Under the pieces are notes generated by a model, which was given only the letters and a program-made list of their open reading frames with translations, made no database searches and was not told where the DNA came from. From Clostridiales bacterium (GTDB taxonomy: Bacteria > Bacillota > Clostridia > Oscillospirales > Acutalibacteraceae): DNA of 15,449 nucleotides. Positions within the stretch are counted from its first letter, which is position 1, and every line of letters starts with the position of its first letter. Shown one piece after another: positions 6,640 through 13,517 of the stretch. A program made the position numbers and the translations under genes. The stretch spans positions 25,609 to 41,057 of the forward strand of contig DYBQ01000014.1 in the NCBI GenBank assembly GCA_019418545.1, written 5' to 3'.

Positions 6640-8514
6640 ATGTGCGGAATTTGTGGATTTACCGGTGAAATCGTGGACCGCAGTACGGTTATCACCAAAA
6701 TGACCGATGTGATTACCCACCGCGGCCCTGACAGCAGCGGCGTTTTTGAGGGCGAAGGCATCACAATGGGCTTTCGCCGGCTGAGTATTATCGACATCAG
6801 TTCTACCGGCGACCAGCCTATTTATAACGAGGACGGCAGCCTGGTGCTTACTTTTAACGGTGAGATTTATAACTATCAGGATTTGCGGAAGGAGCTCCTC
6901 GACAAAGGCCACGTTTTCCGTACCAACACGGATTCTGAAGTGCTGATTCATGGATTTGAGGAATGGCAGGAAGGGCTTTTAAACCGTTTGCGCGGCATGT
7001 TCGGCTTTGCCATTTGGAATAAAAAGGACAACAGCCTGTTCATGGCCCGGGACTTTTTCGGCATTAAGCCCCTGCATTACACTATGGTTGGGGACCATTT
7101 TGTCTACGGCTCCGAAATCAAGAGCATTCTTGAATTCCCGGGATTTGAGAAAAAGTTTAATATGGACACCCTTAACAACTACCTGTCCTTCCAGTATGCC
7201 GTACCGCCCCAGACCTTTTTTGAGGGTGTGTATTGCCTGATGCCATCCCACTATCTGTGGTTTAAGGATGGGAAAATTACCACTACCCGCTATTGGGAGC
7301 CTACATTCAATCCCGATGAAAGCCTGAGCGAGGAAGAGGCGATTGACCGGATTGAAAAGGTGTTCGAAAACTCCGTTAACGCCCACAAAATCAGCGATGT
7401 GGAGGTTGGATGCTTCCTTTCCAGCGGCGTGGATTCCAGCTATGTGTCCACCTATTTTGCCGACCAAAAAACCTTTACCGTTGGCTTTGACTTCGGCGAA
7501 AAATATAACGAAATCGATTGGGCCAAGGGGCTTTCCGAAAAAATCGGCGTAGACCACCACTACAAGGTAATTTCCTCAGAAGAGTTCTGGGGGAACATCA
7601 AAAAGGTCCAGTATCACATGGACCAGCCTCTGGCTGACCCCTCCTGTATTGCGCTGTTTTTTGTTTCGAAGCTTGCCAGCGAATATGTAAAGGTAGTGCT
7701 TTCCGGCGAAGGCGCTGATGAGCTTTTCGGCGGCTACACCATCTATAACGAGCCGGATGTATTCCGCATCTATCGCAAGGTGTTGCCCCAGTGTGTGCGT
7801 ACCGGCCTGCGCAAGCTGGTGCAGAAGGTACCCTTCCACTTCCGGGGACAGAGTTTTATTACCCGGGGCGAATATCCCACCAATGAATCCTTTATCGGCA
7901 ATGCCAAGATGTTTGGATATGAGGACAAACAGAAGCTGCTGAAGCATCCTGAGGCTGCCACCCGTCCCCAGACCCTCACCAAGCCCTGGTATGACCGGGT
8001 GAAGGAATTGGATGATGTGACCCGGATGCAGTATCTGGACATTAACATGTGGATGGTAGGCGATATCCTGCTGAAGGCCGACCGGATGAGTATGGCAAAC
8101 TCCCTGGAGCTGCGGGTCCCCTTCCTGGACAAAGAGGTGTTCAAGGTAGCCTCTACCATTCCCACCCGGCTGCGCGTGAACAAGAAAAACACCAAATATG
8201 CTATGCGGCAGGCGGCTTTGCGGCATCTGCCGCAGGCAACGGCTCAAAAGAAAAAGCTGGGCTTCCCGGTGCCGACCCGTGTATGGCTCCGCGATAAAAA
8301 GTATTATGACATTGTAAAGGCTGCCTTTACCAGCGACATTGCCGAAAAGTTCTTCCACACTGAAGAGCTGGTGCGGTATCTGGACGACCACTTCAATGGC
8401 CGTCAGGACTATAGCCGCCGGATTTGGACGCTGTTCATCTTTATTGTGTGGTATGACATTTATTTTGAAGATGGCAAGCACGCAGAAGGCGACTGGCCGA
8501 TTTTTGGAAAATAA
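6640..8514 (+). CDS. asnB: Asparagine synthase, glutamine-hydrolysing
   Basis: A 624-residue class II amidotransferase that makes asparagine from aspartate, glutamine and ATP. The start at ATG 6640 is fixed by the protein chemistry: Met removal exposes the catalytic Cys2 of MCGICGF. AAAGGA (6624-6629) is the ribosome site. The open frame extends upstream to 6478 but would bury Cys2 and overlap the preceding gene. The glutaminase domain (about 2-190) has HRGPDSSG (27-34), RLSI (47-50), NGEIYN (73-78) and Asp98. The synthetase domain has the ATP pyrophosphatase loop SSGVDSS (261-267), LSGEGADELFGGY (354-366) and KADRMSMANSLELRVPFLD (479-497). All key motifs are intact and the length is normal. 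There is a 106-base structured gap upstream and no clear promoter of its own, so it may be read from the mnmA cluster. Similar proteins also modify cell-surface or peptide targets, but this context gives no hint of that. Confidence 0.95.
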   Translation: MCGICGFTGEIVDRSTVITKMTDVITHRGPDSSGVFEGEGITMGFRRLSIIDISSTGDQPIYNEDGSLVLTFNGEIYNYQDLRKELLDKGHVFRTNTDSEVLIHGFEEWQEGLLNRLRGMFGFAIWNKKDNSLFMARDFFGIKPLHYTMVGDHFVYGSEIKSILEFPGFEKKFNMDTLNNYLSFQYAVPPQTFFEGVYCLMPSHYLWFKDGKITTTRYWEPTFNPDESLSEEEAIDRIEKVFENSVNAHKISDVEVGCFLSSGVDSSYVSTYFADQKTFTVGFDFGEKYNEIDWAKGLSEKIGVDHHYKVISSEEFWGNIKKVQYHMDQPLADPSCIALFFVSKLASEYVKVVLSGEGADELFGGYTIYNEPDVFRIYRKVLPQCVRTGLRKLVQKVPFHFRGQSFITRGEYPTNESFIGNAKMFGYEDKQKLLKHPEAATRPQTLTKPWYDRVKELDDVTRMQYLDINMWMVGDILLKADRMSMANSLELRVPFLDKEVFKVASTIPTRLRVNKKNTKYAMRQAALRHLPQATAQKKKLGFPVPTRVWLRDKKYYDIVKAAFTSDIAEKFFHTEELVRYLDDHFNGRQDYSRRIWTLFIFIVWYDIYFEDGKHAEGDWPIFGK

Positions 8515-8534
8515 TCCCCAATATCGTAAAAACC

Positions 8535-8573
8535 AAAAAAGCTGCTCTCCAATCAATGGAGAGCAGCTTTTTT
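8535..8573. terminator. Bidirectional terminator between asnB and the regulator
   Basis: A perfect 16-bp inverted repeat (8535-8550 with 8558-8573) has a GC-rich core GCTGCTCTCC, a 7-base loop and A6/T6 flanks. The T-run lies on the correct side in both directions, so it can end asnB (stop at 8514) on the plus strand and the convergent LacI-family gene (stop at 8669) on the minus strand. The short stretch 8574-8668 holds nothing else I can see. Confidence 0.92.
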
Positions 8574-8668
8574 GATAACTTATATAGTTTATATTCTAGC
8601 CTCACACAGGCAAACGAGCCTATCACGTTGCCAATTCTATGTTTTCTTAAGCAAGAGCTTCCTTCCAG

Positions 8669-9721
8669 TCAGCCTGCCGAAGGATGCGCCTTTTTTTCCA
8701 ATACGGCCAAAATCTTTTCGCATGGCGCTTTTTCGGGTACTGCTCCTGTGGAATTACGGGTAATCAGCTTTGCATGGAGCAGCAGGGTACTGATGGGTGT
8801 CCCTGCCATCAAGCTCGAAAGGGCATAATAGGCGCTGCGGCCGATTTCCGTGCGGTTTTGCTGGATGGTGGTCATGGGCGGCTGCATATATGCGCACAGC
8901 GGCAAGTCGTCAAACCCGATGATGCTCAAGTCCTCGGGAATCCGCAAGCCCATTTCCTGACAGTGAAGCATGACCGTATGGGCTAAAAGGTCATGGCTGC
9001 ACATAATAGCCGTTACTCCCTGCTTGAGCAGCCGGGGAAGGTGCTTTTGCAGGCAATCGGAAAACAAATAGGCATTCCCTCCCAGCGATGCATCATCAGG
9101 CAGTCCATATTTTCGCAAGGCATGGAAAAATGCACTATACCGGCTTTGGTTGATATAAGAGCCCAAAGAGCCGCTGAGGTAGCCGATTTTTCGATGGCCC
9201 AGTTCTTTAAGATGAGATACGGCCAAATTCATCCCCTCATTATTATCCACACCGATATAAGCGATATTGGGATTTACTTTTACATAGTTATCCAGCAGCA
9301 CCGCAGGGGTTTGGCTATTGCGAAATTGATGCAGCCACTCATCCGAAAGGGAAAGGCCCAAAAACAACGCCCCTACATAGTTCCGCCGGAGCATATATTC
9401 ATCATAGGAATTATGCTTTTGAAACTGCTCGTCCAATTCTTCAATAGCCACTACATAGCCAGCAGGCTCTGCCATTTTTCGAAACCCAATAATAATATCA
9501 TGTCCAAAATCATTGGGGCTGATATAGGCCATGTTCTCAATAAAGATGCACAGCTGTTTGGCGCCGCGCTTTCGGGCAGAACGGGAATATCCCAGTTCCA
9601 CCGCTGTTTCTAAAACAGTTTTTCGTAAGGTTTCGCTCACATCAGGAGCTCCGTTCAAAGCCTTGGAAACTGTACTTTTTGACACATCAAGCTTTTTTGC
9701 AATATCTTCAATCCGAGTCAA
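8669..9721 (-). CDS. LacI-family transcriptional regulator, probable maltodextrin repressor
   Basis: A 350-residue regulator. Residues 1-50 form the LacI DNA-binding domain (TRIEDIAKKLDVSKSTVSKALNG, recognition helix about 15-24). The rest is a periplasmic-binding-protein-like effector domain, with LSLSDEWLHQF, YIGVDNNEGMNLAVSHLKELGHRKIGYLSG and IPEDLSIIGFDDLPLCAYMQPPMTTIQQ typical of the family. The start codon is TTG at 9721-9719, decided by AGGAGG at 9734-9729 on the minus strand with a 7-base spacer; the HTH begins immediately after it, as is usual. The segment joining the two domains (about 46-56, RSARKRGAKQL) is poorer in the usual hinge-helix pattern than classical members. It is divergent from the sugar operon, and this placement suggests it represses that operon until a maltodextrin or maltose is bound. 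The ligand is inferred from neighbours only. Confidence 0.9.
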   Translation of the reverse strand: MTRIEDIAKKLDVSKSTVSKALNGAPDVSETLRKTVLETAVELGYSRSARKRGAKQLCIFIENMAYISPNDFGHDIIIGFRKMAEPAGYVVAIEELDEQFQKHNSYDEYMLRRNYVGALFLGLSLSDEWLHQFRNSQTPAVLLDNYVKVNPNIAYIGVDNNEGMNLAVSHLKELGHRKIGYLSGSLGSYINQSRYSAFFHALRKYGLPDDASLGGNAYLFSDCLQKHLPRLLKQGVTAIMCSHDLLAHTVMLHCQEMGLRIPEDLSIIGFDDLPLCAYMQPPMTTIQQNRTEIGRSAYYALSSLMAGTPISTLLLHAKLITRNSTGAVPEKAPCEKILAVLEKKAHPSAG

Positions 9722-9761
9722 CCAAAGGCCTCCTCTCTCCTATTGGGAAGATTTCTTTTCT

Positions 9762-9790
9762 ATTATAAGGAATATTGGGAAAAAAATCAA
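9762..9790 (-). promoter_or_regulatory. Promoter of the LacI-family gene
   Basis: Reading the minus strand, TTGATT (9790-9785), a 17-base spacer and a perfect TATAAT (9767-9762) form a near-consensus promoter. Predicted transcription starts near 9755, leaving a leader of about 35 bases before the TTG start. Confidence 0.65.
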
Positions 9791-9818
9791 ATATTCTGTC
9801 TGTTTTCTTTCTTCGTTT

Positions 9819-9830
9819 CGAAAAGTTTAG
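9819..9830. promoter_or_regulatory. Candidate LacI-family operator, distal site
   Basis: CGAAAAGTTTAG is a partial palindrome (4 of 6 half-site positions) and matches the promoter-proximal candidate at 9 of 12 positions. It overlaps a second possible palindrome, CGTTTCGAAAAG (9814-9825, 5 of 6). It lies upstream of the regulator's -35 box. Its centre is 145 bases from the proximal site, a distance over which a tetrameric repressor could form a loop. The assignment is inferred from symmetry and position only. Confidence 0.3.
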
Positions 9831-9926
9831 AACGATTAGATTCCTGGCTCTTTGTCAAAAATACTAATTTCGGCATTTTCTCCTTGTACAACATCTATGA
9901 ATTGGAAAAAAACACGAAAAAACACC

Positions 9927-9955
9927 TTGACTGTTAGCAAAATTAGATGTATATT
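9927..9955 (+). promoter_or_regulatory. Promoter of the maltodextrin operon
   Basis: TTGACT (9927-9932), a 17-base spacer and TATATT (9950-9955) form a near-consensus vegetative promoter. Transcription would begin near 9962. The leader is about 41 bases and contains AAGGAGG (9987-9993). No other promoter is evident before the pullulanase, so this probably drives all the operon genes. Confidence 0.72.
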
Positions 9956-9963
9956 TTTACCAG

Positions 9964-9975
9964 CGAAACTTTACG
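9964..9975. promoter_or_regulatory. Candidate LacI-family operator at the operon start
   Basis: CGAAACTTTACG is a partial palindrome with outer CG/CG and inner AA/TT symmetry, the kind of half-site spacing LacI-family dimers bind. It lies at about +3 to +14 from the predicted start, a classical repressor position. A further CGAAA follows at 9974-9978, so a direct repeat of CGAAAC is also present. Binding is inference. Confidence 0.4.
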
Positions 9976-10002
9976 AAACAATTAATAAGGAGGTCTTTTC
10001 AA

Positions 10003-10788
10003 GTGATGGGAAAACGATTGGTAAAGTTTGTTTCCCTGCTGTGCATCGGCGCTATGCTTTTAGTTGGTTCGACAGGATGCGGCATTGCTTCCGATAACAG
10101 CCAGGGACAGGAAAAGGTCCGGCTGATGGTTTGGTCTCCGTCAGAGGACCAGTCAAAAGACAGCGGGCAATGGCTCCAAACCTGCTGCGAAAAATTTGCG
10201 GAACTTCATCCAGAATGGGATATCACTTTTGTCTATGGGGTATCTGATGAAGCCAGCGCCGGTGTGGCTGTGGCACAGGATGCTGACGCCAGTGCCGATG
10301 TGTTCATGTTCCCAAACGATGGTGTTCCTACCATGCGGGACGCCAACGCATTGGCAAAGTTTGGCGGCAAATATGCCGAAGAGCTGAAAGCGACCAACAG
10401 CGAGGAGCTGCTGGACTCTTTAACCGTGGACGGGGATATTTATGGTGTTCCCTTTACCACCAACACTTGGTATATGTTCTATGACAAGCGTGTGTTCAGC
10501 GAAGAAGACGTGAAAAATCTGGACACTATGCTGGAAAAAGGGGTCGTTTCCTTCCCCCTCACCAACTCCTGGTATCTGCCGGCCTTCTATTTTGGAAACG
10601 GCTGCACCCTGTTCGGTGACGGCACTCAGGAAGAACTGGGCGCGGATTTTGCCGGGGAAAAAGGCACCGAAGTAACGGAATACCTGCTGGATTTGGTAAA
10701 GAACCCCAATTTTAAAATCGATGCCGACGGCTCCGGCCTGGCTGGTATGCGTGACGGAAGTATCAATGCCATGTTCACCGGCTCCTAG
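10003..10788 (+). CDS. N-terminal fragment of the solute-binding lipoprotein
   Basis: This is the part translated if TAG at 10786-10788 is a real stop: 261 residues with signal peptide, lipobox Cys and most of the two-lobe fold. It lacks the last third of the protein, which contributes helices of both lobes and ligand contacts in this family, so stable sugar binding is unlikely. It would still be exported and lipid-anchored. Confidence 0.7.
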   Translation: MMGKRLVKFVSLLCIGAMLLVGSTGCGIASDNSQGQEKVRLMVWSPSEDQSKDSGQWLQTCCEKFAELHPEWDITFVYGVSDEASAGVAVAQDADASADVFMFPNDGVPTMRDANALAKFGGKYAEELKATNSEELLDSLTVDGDIYGVPFTTNTWYMFYDKRVFSEEDVKNLDTMLEKGVVSFPLTNSWYLPAFYFGNGCTLFGDGTQEELGADFAGEKGTEVTEYLLDLVKNPNFKIDADGSGLAGMRDGSINAMFTGS

Positions 10789-10824
10789 GAAGCAAATGCT
10801 ATCAAGGAAATCCTCGGGGACAAT

Positions 10825-11247
10825 ATGGGCGTTACCTCCCTTCCCACCTATACTCTGAACGGCGAAGAAAAGCAGATGTATGCTTATGCCGGCTCCAAGG
10901 CAATCGGCGTAAATACCCACACCAAATATATGGTGCAGGCCATTGAGCTGGCTATGTATCTGGGCTCTGCCGAAGCACAGCAGCTCCACTATGAACTTCG
11001 GAATGTGATTCCCTGTAATACAGAACTGCTGGAAGACCCGGAAATCGCCGCTGACCCTCTGGTACAGGCTCAAAACAACACCTTTAACTTCACTTCCATC
11101 CTGCAGCCATTTGTCTCTCAAATGAATAACTGCTGGACCCCTGTGGAGAATATGGGCAAGGCCATTCGAAATGGTGATGTTACCAAGGAAAACGCCGCAG
11201 AGCAAACCCAGGCCATGGAAGATGCCATGAACAGCGACGGAATTTGA
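10825..11247 (+). CDS. C-terminal fragment of the solute-binding protein
   Basis: This is the in-frame continuation after the TAG, shown from the first downstream ATG (10825), giving 140 residues. SLPTYTLNGEEKQMYAYAGSKAIGVNTHTK and AIELAMYLGSAEAQQLHYE match the C-terminal lobe of maltodextrin-binding proteins. No convincing ribosome site precedes the ATG and it has no signal peptide, so independent translation would not give a working binding protein. It is best viewed as the remainder of the interrupted gene. The TGA stop is 17 bases before malF. Confidence 0.6.
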   Translation: MGVTSLPTYTLNGEEKQMYAYAGSKAIGVNTHTKYMVQAIELAMYLGSAEAQQLHYELRNVIPCNTELLEDPEIAADPLVQAQNNTFNFTSILQPFVSQMNNCWTPVENMGKAIRNGDVTKENAAEQTQAMEDAMNSDGI

Positions 11248-11264
11248 CAAAATGAGGTGGTATT

Positions 11265-12635
11265 ATGAAACGGAAAAACATGGAAGGCGTTACCCCTTAT
11301 ACCTGTATCAAGGCCCTCCGCCTAGGCAGTGCGGAAACCCGCGCTTCTGCGCTGATTATGGGGCTGGGAAATCTTGTACATAAGCAGTTTACCAAAGGTG
11401 CAATTTTTCTCCTGACGGAAATTGCATATGTTTGGTTTATGATTCAATATGGCTTTTATAACCTGCAAATGCTGGTGACACTGGGCAGCGTGGAGCAGGA
11501 AGAAGTTTGGAACGAAGAGCTGCAGGTTTATCAGTATACCCAAGGCGACCAGTCTATTTTGCTGCTGCTGTATGGCATTGCCACCATTCTGATTACCCTG
11601 ATTATGTTTTGGATTTGGCGCGGCACTCTAAAAAGTGCTTACAAAGCTGAATGCCTGTCCAAAGAAGGCAGCCATGTCAATAATTTTATCGAGGATATCC
11701 GCACCCTCTTTGATGAGAACATCCATCGGCTTCTGATGACGCCCTCTCTGTTCTTCATCACAGCGCTGACCATTCTTCCACTCATTTTTATGATTTGTAT
11801 GGCCTTTACCAACTACAGTCGCATTGACAACCACCTGGTTCTGTTTGACTGGGTTGGCCTTGAAAACTTTGCCGCCCTGTTCGACTCCAACAGCGTGCTG
11901 GGCAGTACCTTCTGGTCCGTTTTGATTTGGACCCTGGTGTGGGCAGTATTCGCCACCTTTACCAACTATTTCTTCGGTATGATTCTGGCAATTATCATCA
12001 ACCGCAAGGAAACTCACGCCAAAGGCTTCTGGCGCTTTTGCTTCGTCCTTTCCAGCGCCGTACCCATGTTTGTTTCCCTTTTGATTATGCGCACCATGCT
12101 CCAGCCCGAAGGCGCTGTGAATGTGCTGCTGCGTAACCTGGGCGTTATTGCTCCTGATGCAAGCCTCCCCTTCTTCACAGACCCCACCTGGGCAAGAGTC
12201 ACTGTCATTATCATCAACATCTGGGTCGGCGTCCCCTACACCCTGCTGCAGCTCACCGGCGTTTTGAAGAACATTCCCGGCGAACTTTATGAAGCTGCCA
12301 CCGTAGATGGCGCAGGCCCTGTAAAAAACTTTATCCACATCACTCTGCCTTATATGTTCTATGTTACCACCCCTTATCTGATTGCTGCCTTTACCGGCAA
12401 CGTGAACAACTTCAACGTCATTTACCTGCTCTCCGGCGGCGACCCGGTCACCAACCTTTCTTCCACCGCAGGAAGCACCGACTTGCTGGTCACCTGGCTA
12501 TATAAGCTGACCGTTGACAAACAATATTATAATGTCGGCGCAGTCGTCGGTATTCTAACCTTTATTATCCTGTCCATCGGTGCACTGATTACCTACCGTC
12601 ACAGCAAGTCCTATAAAGAGGAAGGAGGATTTTAA
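11265..12635 (+). CDS. malF: Maltodextrin ABC transporter permease, MalF/MalC type
   Basis: A 456-residue inner-membrane permease of the CUT1 sugar family, forming the transport channel with the MalG-like partner. About eight hydrophobic segments are visible: near 45-65, 97-117, 159-181, 218-245, 256-276, 312-330, 363-380 and 425-444. The EAA loop that docks the ATPase is EAATVDGAGPVKNFIHITLP (343-362). Two extra N-terminal segments and the region about 65-150 make it longer than the usual 290-300 residues and resemble the MalC/MalF maltodextrin permeases of Firmicutes, which supports maltodextrin as substrate. GAGGTGG (11254-11260) precedes ATG 11265. The malG gene begins three bases after its stop. 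Expression may fall if the premature stop in the preceding gene has a polar effect. Confidence 0.93.
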   Translation: MKRKNMEGVTPYTCIKALRLGSAETRASALIMGLGNLVHKQFTKGAIFLLTEIAYVWFMIQYGFYNLQMLVTLGSVEQEEVWNEELQVYQYTQGDQSILLLLYGIATILITLIMFWIWRGTLKSAYKAECLSKEGSHVNNFIEDIRTLFDENIHRLLMTPSLFFITALTILPLIFMICMAFTNYSRIDNHLVLFDWVGLENFAALFDSNSVLGSTFWSVLIWTLVWAVFATFTNYFFGMILAIIINRKETHAKGFWRFCFVLSSAVPMFVSLLIMRTMLQPEGAVNVLLRNLGVIAPDASLPFFTDPTWARVTVIIINIWVGVPYTLLQLTGVLKNIPGELYEAATVDGAGPVKNFIHITLPYMFYVTTPYLIAAFTGNVNNFNVIYLLSGGDPVTNLSSTAGSTDLLVTWLYKLTVDKQYYNVGAVVGILTFIILSIGALITYRHSKSYKEEGGF

Positions 12636-12638
12636 ATT

Positions 12639-13505
12639 ATGGCAAAGAAAAAGAGTGCAAAGGCGGCAAAAATCCGCAACAACATTATCGTCCATACGGT
12701 GCTGGCCATTCTGGCGGCAATTTGGGTATTCCCGGTACTGTGGGTCATTATGACCAGCTTCCGGGCAGAAAAGGGCTCCTATGTGTCCACCTTCTTCCCC
12801 CAATCCTTCACCTTTGACAACTACATCCGGTTGTTTACAGACACCACTGTTCTCAACTTTCCCCAGATGTTCATGAACACCCTGATTATCGCCATTTGTT
12901 CCTGCATCCTTTCGAGCTTCTATGTGCTGTCTGCTTCCTACTGCCTGTCCCGCATCCGTTTCCGTATGCGCAAGCCTTTTATGAACATGGCCATGGTGCT
13001 TGGCTTGTTCCCGGGCTTTATGTCCATGATTGCCGTGTACTTTATTTTGAAAGCCGTAGGACTCAGCGAGGGCTCCATGATTCGGCTGGCCCTGATTCTC
13101 TGCTATTCCGGCAGCGCGGCGCTGGGTTTCCAGATTGCCAAGGGATTTTTCGACACCACCCCCTATGCAATTGACGAAGCCGCTCTGATTGACGGATGCA
13201 CCCGGGGACAAATTTTCACCAAGATTACCCTTCCCCTCAGCAAGCCCATTGTTATTTATACAGTGCTGACCTCCTTCATTGGGCCGTGGGTGGACTTTAT
13301 CTTTGCAAAGGTGATTTGCCGCGCCAACTCCGACCAGTATACCGTGGCCATCGGCCTGTGGAAGATGCTGGAAAAAGAATATATCGACAGCTGGTATACC
13401 TGTTTTGCTGCCGGTGCGGTGCTCATCTCCATTCCCATTGCTCTGTTGTTCCTCAAGCTGCAAAAATATTATGTTGACGGCATGGCCGGCGCAGTCAAGG
13501 GATAA
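12639..13505 (+). CDS. malG: Maltodextrin ABC transporter permease, MalG type
   Basis: A 288-residue inner-membrane permease partner of MalF. Six hydrophobic segments are visible, near 18-39, 76-100, 114-138, 149-169, 203-225 and 256-275. The EAA loop is EAALIDGCTRGQIFTKITLP (180-199). The C-terminal ending YVDGMAGAVKG matches the MalG tail that contacts the ATPase. Its ribosome site AAGGAGG (12622-12628) lies inside the end of malF, and only three bases separate the genes, so translation is probably coupled. No ATPase gene occurs here; such transporters in Firmicutes commonly share an MsmK/MsmX-type ATPase encoded elsewhere. The length and motifs are normal. Confidence 0.94.
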   Translation: MAKKKSAKAAKIRNNIIVHTVLAILAAIWVFPVLWVIMTSFRAEKGSYVSTFFPQSFTFDNYIRLFTDTTVLNFPQMFMNTLIIAICSCILSSFYVLSASYCLSRIRFRMRKPFMNMAMVLGLFPGFMSMIAVYFILKAVGLSEGSMIRLALILCYSGSAALGFQIAKGFFDTTPYAIDEAALIDGCTRGQIFTKITLPLSKPIVIYTVLTSFIGPWVDFIFAKVICRANSDQYTVAIGLWKMLEKEYIDSWYTCFAAGAVLISIPIALLFLKLQKYYVDGMAGAVKG

Positions 13506-13517
13506 TGGGAGACGAAA

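Larger units (their letters stand above)
10003..11247 (+). pseudogene. Maltodextrin-binding lipoprotein gene interrupted by in-frame TAG
   Basis: Read through one stop codon, this frame encodes about 414 residues, the usual size of a family 1 extracellular solute-binding protein, and would deliver maltodextrins to the MalF/MalG permeases downstream. It starts at GTG 10003 or the adjacent ATG 10006; AAGGAGG (9987-9993) is 9 or 12 bases upstream. A lipoprotein signal peptide is visible: MGKRLVK, a hydrophobic stretch, then GSTGC with the lipid-bearing Cys26 (the lipobox is atypical, with Ser at -3). The body has typical features, such as LMVWSP near the N-terminus and GVPFTTNTWYMFYDKRVF. Codon 262 is TAG (10786-10788) within MFTGS-stop-EANAI, where related proteins usually have Trp (SGSW or TGPW). 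The following 152 codons stay open in the same frame to TGA. One G-to-A change from TGG would explain it. It may be a true nonsense mutation, a sequencing error or a suppressed codon. Confidence 0.8.

Noticed and set aside
7576..8556. Long antisense open frame opposite asnB (326 codons)
   Set aside because: It lies opposite a well-conserved gene and its translation has no recognisable domain; it is a shadow of codon usage. The same applies to those opposite the mannosidase (1053-1997) and mnmA (5103-5873).
10786..10788. Genome-wide reassignment of TAG, or pyrrolysine insertion
   Set aside because: Only one in-frame TAG is found in roughly 14 kb of coding sequence, the family position is normally Trp, and no pyl gene is in view. 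A single mutation or error is simpler, though the check stays worthwhile.
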